Assembly (NCBI RefSeq): GCF_040047665.1
Contig: NZ_CP157355.1
Span: 2,480,001-2,544,000 of the forward strand
DNA: 64,000 nucleotides
Direction: 5' to 3'
Origin: Chitinibacter sp. FCG-7
Lineage (GTDB): Bacteria > Pseudomonadota > Gammaproteobacteria > Burkholderiales > Chitinibacteraceae
A program made the position numbers and the translations under genes. This document shows, in pieces, positions 8,373 through 16,930 of the stretch. The notes under the pieces are model-generated. The model was not told where the DNA came from and did no database searches. It was given only the letters and a program-made list of their open reading frames with translations. How positions within the stretch are numbered: the first letter of the stretch is position 1; every line of letters starts with the position of its first letter.

Positions 8373-9428
8373 GTGGCGACCAAACCTCCCGCAAAGCGCA
8401 AACCCTCGGCAAACTCATCGGCTAAACCGGCTCCGTCAGCCTGGGGGCGGCTACTGGGCTTTGCCCTGCTGATTCTGACTGTGAGCGTGGCCGCGGCCGG
8501 ATTCTGGTTTTACAGCTGGGCCAGCGAGCCACAAGCCAAACCTGCTGCGGGAGCCGTGGTGCTGCAAGCGGGCAGCGTGCAAGCTTTGGCGAATCAGCTT
8601 AAAGAGCAGGGCGCGATTGATTCGCCGACCTTGTTTGTCTGGCTAGCCCGCATTAGCGGCAAAGACACGCAGCTTAAAGCCGGGCGCTACCGCATTAGCG
8701 CCGATATATCGCCGTGGATTTTGTTGCGCAAGCTGGCCAAAGGCGACACCGACGAGTTGATGGTGACGATAGTCGAGGGCTGGAATTGGCGCGATGTGCG
8801 CCGTGCGCTGAATGCGCATCCGCAGTTGAAACACGATAGCGCCAAGCTCAGCGACGCCGAAATTCTGGCGCAGCTGGGGATTACGGCCAGCTCGCCCGAG
8901 GGGCTGTTTTTTCCGGAAACGTATCAGATCGAGGCGGGCAGCTCGGATCTGAAATTATTGGCGCGCGCGAATCGGCTGTTGCAGAAAAAGCTGGATGAAG
9001 CGTGGGCGGCACGCAAAGAAGGCTTGCCGCTGAAAGACCCGTACGAGGTGTTGATACTGGCGTCCTTGGTGGAAAAAGAAACCGGCCGCGCCAGTGACAG
9101 GCCGCTGGTGGCGGGCGTATTTATCAACCGGCTCAAGCTGGGAATGCGCCTGCAAACCGATCCGGCAGTGGTGTACGGTGTAGGCGAGGCGTTTGACGGC
9201 GATATCACCAAAGCCCATCTGCGCACCGATACGCCGTATAACACTTACACGCGCCATGGCCTAACACCAACGCCGATTGCCATGGTGGGCGAGGCTGCAC
9301 TGCGCGCAGCGGTGCAGCCAGCAGATACCTCTGCCCTGTATTTCGTTGCACGCGGCGATGGATCTAGCCAATTTTCAAATACCCTCGATGAACATAATGC
9401 GGCCGTGAGGAAGTATTTGCGGCGCTAA
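8373..9428 (+). CDS. mltG: Endolytic murein transglycosylase MltG
   Basis: 351 residues, GTG start. A short basic cytoplasmic tail precedes one membrane segment (about residues 27-50, LLGFALLILTVSVAAAGFWF). A LysM-like region and the YceG catalytic domain follow. The conserved catalytic segment is LASLVEKETGRASDRPLVAG, with the glutamate in VEKE, followed by RLQTDPAVVYG and YNTY. MltG cuts nascent glycan strands at the inner membrane. In many proteobacteria it is followed by tmk; here the next gene is a phosphatase, so that link is missing. Confidence 0.93.
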   Translation: MATKPPAKRKPSANSSAKPAPSAWGRLLGFALLILTVSVAAAGFWFYSWASEPQAKPAAGAVVLQAGSVQALANQLKEQGAIDSPTLFVWLARISGKDTQLKAGRYRISADISPWILLRKLAKGDTDELMVTIVEGWNWRDVRRALNAHPQLKHDSAKLSDAEILAQLGITASSPEGLFFPETYQIEAGSSDLKLLARANRLLQKKLDEAWAARKEGLPLKDPYEVLILASLVEKETGRASDRPLVAGVFINRLKLGMRLQTDPAVVYGVGEAFDGDITKAHLRTDTPYNTYTRHGLTPTPIAMVGEAALRAAVQPADTSALYFVARGDGSSQFSNTLDEHNAAVRKYLRR

Positions 9429-9483
9429 AAGCTGGAACTGTTCACGAGTCAGAATGGCTGGTACTCATCAAATCGTAATATTT

Positions 9484-9501
9484 TTGACGATTTCCTGTCA
9501 T
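9484..9501 (+). promoter_or_regulatory. Pho-box-like direct repeat upstream of phoX-type gene
   Basis: TTGACGA (9484-9490), four bases TTTC, then CTGTCAT (9495-9501). This has the 7-4-7 spacing of PhoB half-sites (consensus close to CTGTCAT). It lies 48 bases before the start of the PhoX-type phosphatase. The second half-site matches better than the first. Confidence 0.45.
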
Positions 9502-9548
9502 ATTCCGGCTTTAGAGTAGCGCTTTTTCACCGCCAAGGCATAAAGCGC

Positions 9549-11798
9549 ATGTCCAAGTCTAATGATTTCAATGATGAAAACTCCAACCACTCGGCCAATC
9601 CGACGTTTGACACCATTCTGGAGCAGCGTTTAAACCGCCGTGGTTTTCTGGGAATGAGTTTGTCTGGTGCTGCGGTATTGGCCAGCACTGGTTTGGGTTT
9701 ATCCGCCTGTTCGTCAGGTGAGAGCGTTAATAATTCGCTGACTACGCCAGCGCCATCTAGCAGCCCATCGCCCACGCCTGCAACGCCACTCAATCCGATT
9801 ATGGCTAGCCTGGGCTTTGCCGCGGTGGCCAAGAGCACGCTGGACAAAGTAGTGATCCCTGCAGGATACACCTACCAGATTATCTACGCGCTGGGCGATC
9901 CGCTGACGGCCAACACCGCTGCGTTCAAAAATGACGGCACGGATGGTGACTTTGAAAACCGCGCTGGCGACCATCACGATGGTATGGAGTATTTTGGTCT
10001 CGATAGTGCTGGCAAGCCATCAGCAACCGGTTCAGATCGTGCCTTGCTGGCAATGAATCATGAAGCGACAACGGATGAGAACAAATCGTCATTCTTCCTG
10101 TTCGGCAATGGTGGCACCAGCACTCTGCCACGTCCAGCCGCTGAAGTGGACAAAGAAGTTGCAGTTCACGGTTTGTCGGTGGTTGAAATCAAAGCGAGCA
10201 ATCGCAAATGGGCTACGGTACAAGCCTCAAGCTTCAACCGCCGTGTTACGCCATTGACCGAAGTAGAAATCGCCGGTCCTGCGCGCGGCAACGCCTTGCT
10301 CAAAACCAAATATTCGCCTGATGGGATAAAAACCCGTGGCACGATCAACAACTGCGGTACTGGCAAGTCGCCTTGGGGCACTTTCCTGTCGGGTGAGGAA
10401 AACTGGTCTGGCTATTTCTACCGCTTGGCCACCGATGATGCCGCACGCAATGACAAGAGCGTTGTGGCCATGAAACGTTATGGCCGCAATGCAGGTGCTG
10501 CATCGCGCCACGGTTGGGAAACGGGCGGCAGCGAAGACAAATACGCCCGCTGGAATATCAGCAAACTGGGTACATCAGCCGATGGCAGCGATGACTATCG
10601 CAACGAGATGAATGGTCAGGGCTATATCATCGAGATGGATGCCTACGATAAAGCCAAATCACTGAAAAAACGCACTGCACTGGGCCGCTTTGCCCATGAA
10701 AGCGCGGCATTTGGCCTGCCAGTGGTGGGTAAACCACTGACTGTGTACTTGGGCGATGACTCGCGCAATGAATACATGTACAAGTTTGTTTCTAAAGCGC
10801 TGTGGTCTGCTGCAGACGCCAATCCGGCTGACCGCATGGCGACCGGTGACAAATATCTGAACGAGGGCACGCTGTACGTGGCCAAATTCAACGCCGATGG
10901 CAGCGGTGAGTGGATCGAGTTGTCACTGAATAATCCACTGATCAAAAACTACACCGCGTACACTTTTGCCGATCAGGCTGATATTTGTGTCAACACCCGT
11001 CTGGCAGGCGATGCGGTGGGTGCCACGAAAATGGATCGCCCAGAGTGGGGCGGTGTGCATCCGGTGACAGGCGAGTACTACCAGACACTGACGAACAACA
11101 GCAACCGTAATATCAATGCCAGCGGTTCGTCACAATTGCTGCCAGACAGCGCCAATCCACGCGCTTATGCCGACGTTGATGGCAAAAAAGGCACGGGTAA
11201 CCCGAACGGCCATATTCTGCGTACCAAAGAAGGCGCAACAGTCGGTGCATTCAGCTGGGATGTGTATGTGTTTGCCGCCGAAGCCGATGCCGACAAGGCC
11301 ATGATCAATCTGTCTAACCTGACTGATGATCAGGATATGTCATCACCTGATGGCTTGGTGTTTAGCCCAAGTACTGGTATTTGCTGGATTCAGACCGATG
11401 ACGGCGCCTATACCGACGTGACCAACTGCATGATGCTGGCCGCGATTCCTGGCAAAGTGGGCGATGGCGCAAATAAAACGCTCAGCTACACCAAAGCTGA
11501 TGGCAGCAAGCTGGATGTGGCGACCAAAGTCGGTGCCGCACCTGCCGCAGACAAATTGAAACGCTTCCTAGTTGGTCCGAAAGATTGCGAGATCACGGGT
11601 TTCTGCGAAACACCAGACGGCAAGGCGATCTTTATCAATATCCAGCATCCGGGTGAAACGACCAAGATGGCCGATATTGCTGACCCGAGCAAGTACACTA
11701 GCCAGTGGCCAAGCAATGCCGGTTACGGGGCAGGCAAACGCCCGCGCTCGGCAACGATTGTGATCACCAAGGATGACGGTGGTCGTATTGGTTCCTGA
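9549..11798 (+). CDS. phoX: PhoX-type alkaline phosphatase (DUF839), Tat-exported
   Basis: 749 residues. The N-terminus has a twin-arginine signal (NRRGFLGMSLSGAAVLAS, about residues 34-51) ending in a possible lipobox LSAC. A Ser/Pro-rich linker and the long DUF839/PhoX beta-propeller region follow. Segments typical of the family include MNHEATTDENKSSFF, NNCGTGKSPWGTFLSGEENW, FAHESAAF, SSPDGLVFSP and GFCETPDGKAIFINIQHPGE. Known members use iron and calcium to hydrolyse phosphate monoesters in the periplasm. A Pho-box-like site lies upstream and a strong bidirectional terminator downstream. A DUF839 protein with another substrate cannot be excluded. Confidence 0.82.
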   Translation: MSKSNDFNDENSNHSANPTFDTILEQRLNRRGFLGMSLSGAAVLASTGLGLSACSSGESVNNSLTTPAPSSSPSPTPATPLNPIMASLGFAAVAKSTLDKVVIPAGYTYQIIYALGDPLTANTAAFKNDGTDGDFENRAGDHHDGMEYFGLDSAGKPSATGSDRALLAMNHEATTDENKSSFFLFGNGGTSTLPRPAAEVDKEVAVHGLSVVEIKASNRKWATVQASSFNRRVTPLTEVEIAGPARGNALLKTKYSPDGIKTRGTINNCGTGKSPWGTFLSGEENWSGYFYRLATDDAARNDKSVVAMKRYGRNAGAASRHGWETGGSEDKYARWNISKLGTSADGSDDYRNEMNGQGYIIEMDAYDKAKSLKKRTALGRFAHESAAFGLPVVGKPLTVYLGDDSRNEYMYKFVSKALWSAADANPADRMATGDKYLNEGTLYVAKFNADGSGEWIELSLNNPLIKNYTAYTFADQADICVNTRLAGDAVGATKMDRPEWGGVHPVTGEYYQTLTNNSNRNINASGSSQLLPDSANPRAYADVDGKKGTGNPNGHILRTKEGATVGAFSWDVYVFAAEADADKAMINLSNLTDDQDMSSPDGLVFSPSTGICWIQTDDGAYTDVTNCMMLAAIPGKVGDGANKTLSYTKADGSKLDVATKVGAAPAADKLKRFLVGPKDCEITGFCETPDGKAIFINIQHPGETTKMADIADPSKYTSQWPSNAGYGAGKRPRSATIVITKDDGGRIGS

Positions 11799-11820
11799 TT
11801 TGCGGTGATAGTAGGACAAT

Positions 11821-11854
11821 AAAAAAAACCTCAAGCATGCTTGAGGTTTTTTTT
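11821..11854. terminator. Bidirectional terminator
   Basis: Perfect palindrome CCTCAAGCATGCTTGAGG (11829-11846) flanked by eight A on the left and eight T on the right. It serves the phosphatase gene on plus and the kinase/phosphatase operon on minus. Confidence 0.9.
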
Positions 11855-11857
11855 ATT

Positions 11858-11906
11858 GGGTATTGTCTTGAAGGCTTTGCTGTGTTTGCCCTATAAGGGT
11901 ATACCC
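11858..11906. repeat. Dispersed ~49-bp repeat
   Basis: GGGTATTGTCTTGAAGG at the left and GGGTATACCC at the right, 49 bp, directly after the terminator and before the PP2C stop. Confidence 0.65.
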
Positions 11907-11914
11907 TTTGGTCT

Positions 11915-12820
11915 TTACTTGGAGAACTTGCTGATTGCCGCCTGGATTTCGGCAATGGCGCGTTCGATGTCTTCTTCGCTGATCGACGGCGTGGCGCTAG
12001 CGCCCAGCGCATCGACATGGGTGCTGATCGTGTTCTGATCAAGCTTGACGGTCGAGACAAAGCTGGGGTCTTCGGCCATATCGGCTTCATGCCAGTTAAT
12101 GGCCAGTGCGGTCAGATTGTCACCAAATTTGCCGCCGCGCAATTCGGCTTTGTCGAGCAATTGGGGCACGGCAAACATCACCGGGAACGAGGTCAGAAAG
12201 TGGTTGATTTCATCATCCGCCAAAGAGCCCCACAGCCCGTCAGTACAGAGCATGACGCAATCGCCATCCTGCAGCATGACCCGTCCGCCGACATCAATAT
12301 CCGGCATTAGCGTGCCGCCCAGGCAATTGTAGATTTTATTCTTTTCTGCGTGATGCAAGGCCTGCTCGGCGGTGATTACGCCGGATTCAACCAGCTTTTG
12401 CACCTTGGAGTGATCACGCGTTTGCGCGATGGTTTTGCCGTTGCGGATCAGGTAGAGGCGTGAATCGCCCACATGTGCCCAGTAGGCAATATCGTCCTGG
12501 ATAATGCAGGCGACGACTGTGGTGCGCGGCACTTCCAGCAAATGCTGTGCAATGGCGTAGTTGTAAATGGCTTCATGGCAATTGAGCAGCGCATCGGCCA
12601 GAAATTGCGCCGGGCTATGGATAATTGGCGCAGCTTTCTTTTGAAACTGATCGCTTAGCAGCTCCACCGTGATCTGTGCGGCGACTTCGCCGTGCAAATG
12701 CCCACCCATGCCGTCGGCCACGACCAGCAGCAAGGCATCGCGGCTGTAGGAGTAGCCCACGCGATCCTGATTGTATTCACGGCCACCCTTGCGGCTATCC
12801 TGAAAAACGGTAAATTTCAT
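11915..12820 (-). CDS. PP2C-family Ser/Thr protein phosphatase
   Basis: 301 residues, cytoplasmic, no membrane segment. Metal-binding motifs of the PPM/PP2C fold are present: YNQDR near residues 16-20, VADGMGGHLHGE (DGMGG at 36-40), HVGDSRLYLI, MLCTDGLWGSL and GDNLTALAI. About 50 residues follow the catalytic domain. The start overlaps the end of the upstream kinase gene by four bases (ATGA), so the two are translationally coupled. This partner likely removes phosphates placed by that kinase. Confidence 0.9.
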   Translation of the reverse strand: MKFTVFQDSRKGGREYNQDRVGYSYSRDALLLVVADGMGGHLHGEVAAQITVELLSDQFQKKAAPIIHSPAQFLADALLNCHEAIYNYAIAQHLLEVPRTTVVACIIQDDIAYWAHVGDSRLYLIRNGKTIAQTRDHSKVQKLVESGVITAEQALHHAEKNKIYNCLGGTLMPDIDVGGRVMLQDGDCVMLCTDGLWGSLADDEINHFLTSFPVMFAVPQLLDKAELRGGKFGDNLTALAINWHEADMAEDPSFVSTVKLDQNTISTHVDALGASATPSISEEDIERAIAEIQAAISKFSK

Positions 12821-13785
12821 TCTTCACCTTTGCGCTTGGGGCGGGTCATATCTTGCCATTTGCGTTTGATCGAATTGAGCAGATTGGATTTTTTATTCGG
12901 CGGCGAGCCCGGTTCAAGCAGGAGTTTCTGGATTTGTAATACGCTTTGCGGGCGCTGAGCCGGATCCACTGCGATGCACTGATGGATCAGATTGAGCAAT
13001 TCGGGCGAATAGCGATCAGCGTACAGCGTTTCAAGGCGCTGAACTTTGTCTTCCTTTTCGCGCGAGTCCGAGGCCTGCGGTGCTGTACCGGCAATGCAGG
13101 CAAACATGGACGCGCCAACACCATAAATATCGGTCCAAGGCCCTAATTGATCTTTGCGCCGATATTGTTCTGGTGCGGCAAAGCCGGGCGTATACATGGG
13201 CGTTAGGCGTGCGTGTTCGGTGCTAAGTGTCTGGCGGGCCGAACCAAAATCAAGCAGTACAGGCGAGCCATCTTTGCGGATATAAATATTGGCCGGCTTG
13301 ATATCGAGGTGCAGCAGCTTATTCAGGTGTACTTCACGCAGGCCGTTGAGCAGATTGTAAAAAACGCTACGGATCAGCTTTTCATCGACGCCTTCGCGCT
13401 CGTGGTTGAGCTGGATTTCTTTTTGCAAGGTACGCCCGCGCTCGTATTCCATCACCATATAGACGGTTTCGTTGGCGCGGAAAAAATTCAGTACCCGCAC
13501 AATATTCGGGTGCTGAATTCGCGCCAGCGTTTTACCTTCTTCAAAGAAACACTTCAGCCCATGGCGAAACAGCGCGATGTTCTCTTCGCTGGTGGCCTGC
13601 ACGGCAACGCCTTCTTTGCGCAGCGCGAGCGAATTGGGCAAATACTCCTTGATGGCGACCGGATAATCGTTCTCGTCGTGCGCCAAATAGACAATACTGA
13701 AGCCGCCAGCTGAGAGTAGCTTGGCAATCGTGTAATTTTGTAACTGGAATCCGCGCGAAAGCGGTTGATTGCTAGGGGTGGCCAT
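12817..13785 (-). CDS. Hanks-type Ser/Thr protein kinase
   Basis: 322 residues. Glycine loop LSAGGFSIVYLA, catalytic lysine Lys46 in VAIKEYLP, catalytic loop HLDIKPANIYI (Asp161) and DFGSAR (Asp179). The catalytic loop reads HLD, so it lacks the Arg of HRD kinases. The C-terminal 40 residues are basic (KRKWQDMTRPKRKGEE) with no transmembrane helix or sensor domain, so it is a soluble kinase. It forms a two-gene operon with the PP2C gene. Such pairs often serve type VI secretion or stress control, but no secretion genes are nearby. Confidence 0.9.
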   Translation of the reverse strand: MATPSNQPLSRGFQLQNYTIAKLLSAGGFSIVYLAHDENDYPVAIKEYLPNSLALRKEGVAVQATSEENIALFRHGLKCFFEEGKTLARIQHPNIVRVLNFFRANETVYMVMEYERGRTLQKEIQLNHEREGVDEKLIRSVFYNLLNGLREVHLNKLLHLDIKPANIYIRKDGSPVLLDFGSARQTLSTEHARLTPMYTPGFAAPEQYRRKDQLGPWTDIYGVGASMFACIAGTAPQASDSREKEDKVQRLETLYADRYSPELLNLIHQCIAVDPAQRPQSVLQIQKLLLEPGSPPNKKSNLLNSIKRKWQDMTRPKRKGEE

Positions 13786-13870
13786 GCGTGGCTTTCGTTA
13801 TAATCGGAGTATCAGTGAATTGTGTGTCGCGACTTGGCAATTGTAAAGCGGCTTCTTACAAAGGATTTAT

Positions 13871-14737
13871 ATGATTTATAGCATGACTGGTTACGCCAGT
13901 AGTCAACGCGAATTGTCGCATGGTGTTCTGACCGTTGAGTTGCGCGCGGTCAACCATCGTTTTCTGGATCTAACCCTGCGTTTACCAGAGGATTTTCGTG
14001 CGCTCGAAGGCGCGGTTCGCGAAAAGCTCACCGGTCGTCTCAACCGTGGCAAGCTTGAATGCCGTGTCAGTTTCAATGCCAGAGAGGGTGCCGCAACCCA
14101 GTTGCGCCTAAACAACGCTTTGGTCGCCGAGCTGCTGCGGCTGGCCGATCAGGTGAAGGAGCATCAACTGCAGGCGGGTGATTTGCGCATGGGGGAAATC
14201 CTGCGCTGGCCCGGCGTGATCGAGTCAGATGCCTTGCCCACTGACCTTTTGCAGAGCACCGCGCTGGAAATTCTGGATGCCGCACTGGATGAGTTTCTGG
14301 CTTCCCGTGCCCGCGAAGGCGCCAAGCTGGGTGAAATCCTGCTGGCTCGCGCTGATGAAATGGAGCACATTCTGCTGGAGATCAAACCGCGCCTGCCGCA
14401 AATTATCGACGAGTACGAGACAAAATTAAAACAGCGCTTCATTGATGCGATTGGCACTGCCGATGATGATCGCATCCGTCAGGAACTAGTGCTGTTTGCG
14501 CAGAAAATCGACGTGCAGGAAGAAGTGGATCGTCTGCACACCCATATTGCCGAACTGCGCCGGATTGTGAAAACTGGCGGCAACGCGGGCAAACGCCTCG
14601 ATTTCCTGATGCAGGAACTCAACCGTGAAGCCAATACCTTTGGCTCCAAATCCGTTTCGGTGGATACGACGAAAGTGGCGATGGCACTCAAAGTGCTGAT
14701 CGAGCAGATGCGCGAGCAAATTCAGAACATTGAATGA
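13871..14737 (+). CDS. yicC: YicC family endoribonuclease
   Basis: 288 residues. The N-terminal YicC-like domain starts MIYSMTGYASSQ with AVNHRFLDLTLRLPEDFRAL. The C-terminal DUF1732 domain contains DRLHTHIAELRRIVKTGG, GKRLDFLMQELNREANTFGSKS and the tail MREQIQNIE. E. coli YicC is an endoribonuclease linked to small-RNA turnover. The SD (AAGGA) is seven bases upstream. The last seven codons including the stop also occur 7.4 kb downstream with only synonymous differences. This 3' end is thus the insertion point of the island, and the current end was probably supplied by the element. Confidence 0.93.
   Translation: MIYSMTGYASSQRELSHGVLTVELRAVNHRFLDLTLRLPEDFRALEGAVREKLTGRLNRGKLECRVSFNAREGAATQLRLNNALVAELLRLADQVKEHQLQAGDLRMGEILRWPGVIESDALPTDLLQSTALEILDAALDEFLASRAREGAKLGEILLARADEMEHILLEIKPRLPQIIDEYETKLKQRFIDAIGTADDDRIRQELVLFAQKIDVQEEVDRLHTHIAELRRIVKTGGNAGKRLDFLMQELNREANTFGSKSVSVDTTKVAMALKVLIEQMREQIQNIE
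14717..14737 (+). other. Putative attL: 3' end of yicC
   Basis: Codons for QIQNIE and stop. The matching segment at 22098-22118 encodes the same QIQNIE-stop with four synonymous changes, all third-position transitions, and no yicC sequence before it. This is the pattern left by an integrase that inserts in a gene's 3' end and restores it. Confidence 0.6.
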
Positions 14738-14774
14738 CGTTTCTACGCGTCTCGCTGCGTTCTCTGTAAAAGTG

Positions 14775-14806
14775 AAAAGCCCTATAAATACAGGGCTTTT
14801 TGTTTT
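14775..14806 (+). terminator. Rho-independent terminator after yicC
   Basis: Stem AAAAGCCCT/AGGGCTTTT (14775-14783 and 14792-14800) with an 8-base loop and a T-rich tail. By the island model this sequence arrived with the element. Confidence 0.8.
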
Positions 14807-14846
14807 TGTGCGTCTCTATGGATATTAGGTGGTCTCGCTGTTATAG

Positions 14847-14892
14847 TGTACCCAAGGTCGTACCCAATGCCGTATCCAACCCGATTGGGTAC
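14847..14892. repeat. Cluster of GTACCCA repeats upstream of integrase (arm-type sites)
   Basis: TGTACCCAA, CGTACCCAATG and CGTATCCAA in direct order, then TTGGGTACA in inverse order, within 46 bp. A two-unit version lies at 22016-22040 near the other island end. These are likely integrase arm-binding or directionality sites. Confidence 0.55.
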
Positions 14893-14908
14893 ATTTATTG
14901 GGGGCGAT

Positions 14909-16186
14909 ATGGGTAAGCTGAATGATCTACTGATCAAGTCTTGGGTTAAGAAAGACGAGCGATTCCAGGGGCGTGCCGATGGCAATGGGCTGGTGCTGCG
15001 CTTTCGTAAAGGCGATGCTGTGCCTCAATGGTATTTCCGCTATGAATTTCAGGGCAATGATCGCAAGCTGAGTATTGGCAGCTATGGTGTCTTGTCGCTT
15101 GCTGAGGCACGTAAAGAGGCTATTCGCCTTATGGCCAAGGTTAAGCTTGGTCATGATGTCGCGGGAGAGAAACAAGCTCGTATCGTTGAAGCCGCAGCCA
15201 AGATCGAGGAAAAACGCCGTGATATTGATGTGGCGACGCTGGCTGATGACTATTACCAGTCCGAAGTCCTGCCCAACATCAAGACCCATTACATTCAAAA
15301 GCGCCAAATCGACAAAGATATTCGTCCAGCTATAGGCCGAATGAGTATCAAAGACGTAAAGCCTACGGATATCGTGGCTTTGCTCCAGCCGATTAAAGAG
15401 CGGGGCGCACCGACAATGGCCAACCGCGTTCTAATTCTGTGCAAGTGCTTATTCGGGTTTGCTGTGCGTCGTGGCTTGCTAGTAACAAACCCTGCGGTAG
15501 AGCTGCTGCCAATTGATGCGGGTGGCAAGCAGGAAGCGAGAACCCGAGCATTGACGCGTCCCGAGCTGTGTCAGCTTTTCAGTGCCATGAAGCAGGCCAA
15601 AGGGTTTAGTGTTCAAAATGACTTAACAATCCGGCTGCTGCTGATATTGGCGTGCCGCAAAATGGAATTGGCTGGTGCCAAGTGGGCAGAGTTCGATCTT
15701 GATGAGGCAGTCTGGCATTTGCCAGAGGAAAACAGCAAAACCGAGGTGGCGATTGATGTGCCGTTGCCGCCGATTGCCGTTGAGTATTTGCGAGAGTTAA
15801 AGCGGCTATCTGGTGCAAGCCCATATGTGCTGCCTGCGCGGCGCATGGGGGCGCGTAATTGCCCGCACATCAGCGAAAGCACACTGAATACCGCGCTGGG
15901 TAAGGTAAAGCGCTGTATGCCGGACGTGCCCGATTTTATTGTGCATGACTTGCGCCGCACGGCCAGAACCCAGCTTAGCGCTTTGGGTATTGCGCCGCAT
16001 ATTGCTGAGCGCTGCCTGAATCACAAGCTGGGCGGTGTGGCAGGTGTGTACGATACCCATGATTTCTTTGAAGAGCGCCGTGAGGCCCACAATAAGCTGG
16101 CAGCATTGATGCATGATCTAGAGTTTGGCAAAGGTAATGTGATCGATCTGAAGAACAAAAAGCCAGCTAAAACCAAAGCTGCATAA
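14909..16186 (+). CDS. Tyrosine recombinase (DUF4102-type integrase)
   Basis: 425 residues. The N-terminal DUF4102 arm-binding domain includes RADGNGLVLRF and LSIGSYGVLSLAEARKEAIR. A SAM-like core-binding domain follows (residues ~110-205). The catalytic domain shows LLILACRKMEL (first Arg), HDLRRTARTQL (His and second Arg) and GGVAGVYDTHDF with the nucleophilic Tyr. ATG 14909 has a strong SD (GGGGGCG); a longer GTG-initiated frame from 14846 runs back through the GTACCCA repeats and is not preferred. It sits at the left edge of the island, 172 bases from the yicC stop, and is presumably responsible for insertion there. Confidence 0.93.
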   Translation: MGKLNDLLIKSWVKKDERFQGRADGNGLVLRFRKGDAVPQWYFRYEFQGNDRKLSIGSYGVLSLAEARKEAIRLMAKVKLGHDVAGEKQARIVEAAAKIEEKRRDIDVATLADDYYQSEVLPNIKTHYIQKRQIDKDIRPAIGRMSIKDVKPTDIVALLQPIKERGAPTMANRVLILCKCLFGFAVRRGLLVTNPAVELLPIDAGGKQEARTRALTRPELCQLFSAMKQAKGFSVQNDLTIRLLLILACRKMELAGAKWAEFDLDEAVWHLPEENSKTEVAIDVPLPPIAVEYLRELKRLSGASPYVLPARRMGARNCPHISESTLNTALGKVKRCMPDVPDFIVHDLRRTARTQLSALGIAPHIAERCLNHKLGGVAGVYDTHDFFEERREAHNKLAALMHDLEFGKGNVIDLKNKKPAKTKAA

Positions 16187-16252
16187 ACTGAGTAGTATTG
16201 CGGCGCTACCTTCAATTGCCGCCATGTAGTGTGAACAACTGAGGTAATAATC

Positions 16253-16474
16253 ATGACCCAAGCACAACGATTGATTGAGTTGGCAAACACGCTGCCCGAG
16301 GCAGCTTTGGCCGAGGTGGTGGACTTTGCTGAGTTTGTGGCACAGAAACAAGCCCGAGCTACAGCAGTTGAGCCGCTTGAACACCTGATTGGCAGCTTGA
16401 AAGAAGATCCTGCATTTGCAAATTGCGATCCACTGGCAGTGCAGAACGAAATGCGCAATGAGTGGGTGCGCTAA
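16253..16474 (+). CDS. DUF2281-type antitoxin
   Basis: 73 residues. The N-terminal helix AQRLIELANTLPEAALAEVVDFAEFVAQKQ is typical of DUF2281/VapB-like small proteins, and the acidic C-terminus probably wraps the toxin. SD TGAGGTAATAATC precedes the ATG. The stop TAA shares its last base with the ATG of the VapC gene, a typical antitoxin-first coupled pair. Confidence 0.8.
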   Translation: MTQAQRLIELANTLPEAALAEVVDFAEFVAQKQARATAVEPLEHLIGSLKEDPAFANCDPLAVQNEMRNEWVR

Positions 16475-16830
16475 TGCTGCTCGATACCAATATCATCATC
16501 GGACTATTGGCGGGCACGGAAGCTGCCGTTGCGTCTTTTCGTACCAAGAATGTGCCATTGGCCAGATGTAGCGTGTCGGTAATTACGCGCATTGAGGTAT
16601 TGAGCTGGCAGGGTATGACGCCTGAGGCCGATACCAAGGCCAGAGCTTTGCTGGCTGGCCTGCGTGTATTGCCAATTATTGAAGAGATTGAGGTTGCGAC
16701 CATCGCGCTACGCCGTAGCCGCAAGGTGAAATTGCCAGATGCGTTGATTGCTGCCACGGCACAGGCTCATGGCCTGCAATTGCTCACGTTAGATCAAGGA
16801 TTGCTTTCGGTATTTAACGACAGCAACTAA
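16474..16830 (+). CDS. vapC: VapC-family PIN-domain ribonuclease toxin
   Basis: 118 residues beginning MLLDTNIIIGLLAG. PIN-domain acidic residues are visible: Asp in LDTN, Glu in ITRIEVLSW, Asp in KLPDALIAATA and a late Asp in LLTLDQG. VapC toxins cleave tRNA or rRNA in the cytoplasm unless bound by the antitoxin. The ATG overlaps the antitoxin stop by one base. An upstream GTG at 16462 lies inside the antitoxin gene and is less likely. The pair may stabilise the island. Confidence 0.88.
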   Translation: MLLDTNIIIGLLAGTEAAVASFRTKNVPLARCSVSVITRIEVLSWQGMTPEADTKARALLAGLRVLPIIEEIEVATIALRRSRKVKLPDALIAATAQAHGLQLLTLDQGLLSVFNDSN

Positions 16831-16930
16831 TCGAGTTTGCCGCGCCTAGATCGGCCAATCGAAAACGGGCTCCCTTACCCGCTGGCGCGGTGATCATTAT
16901 TTCCAAGGGAATAACGCTCAAGGGCGCGTA

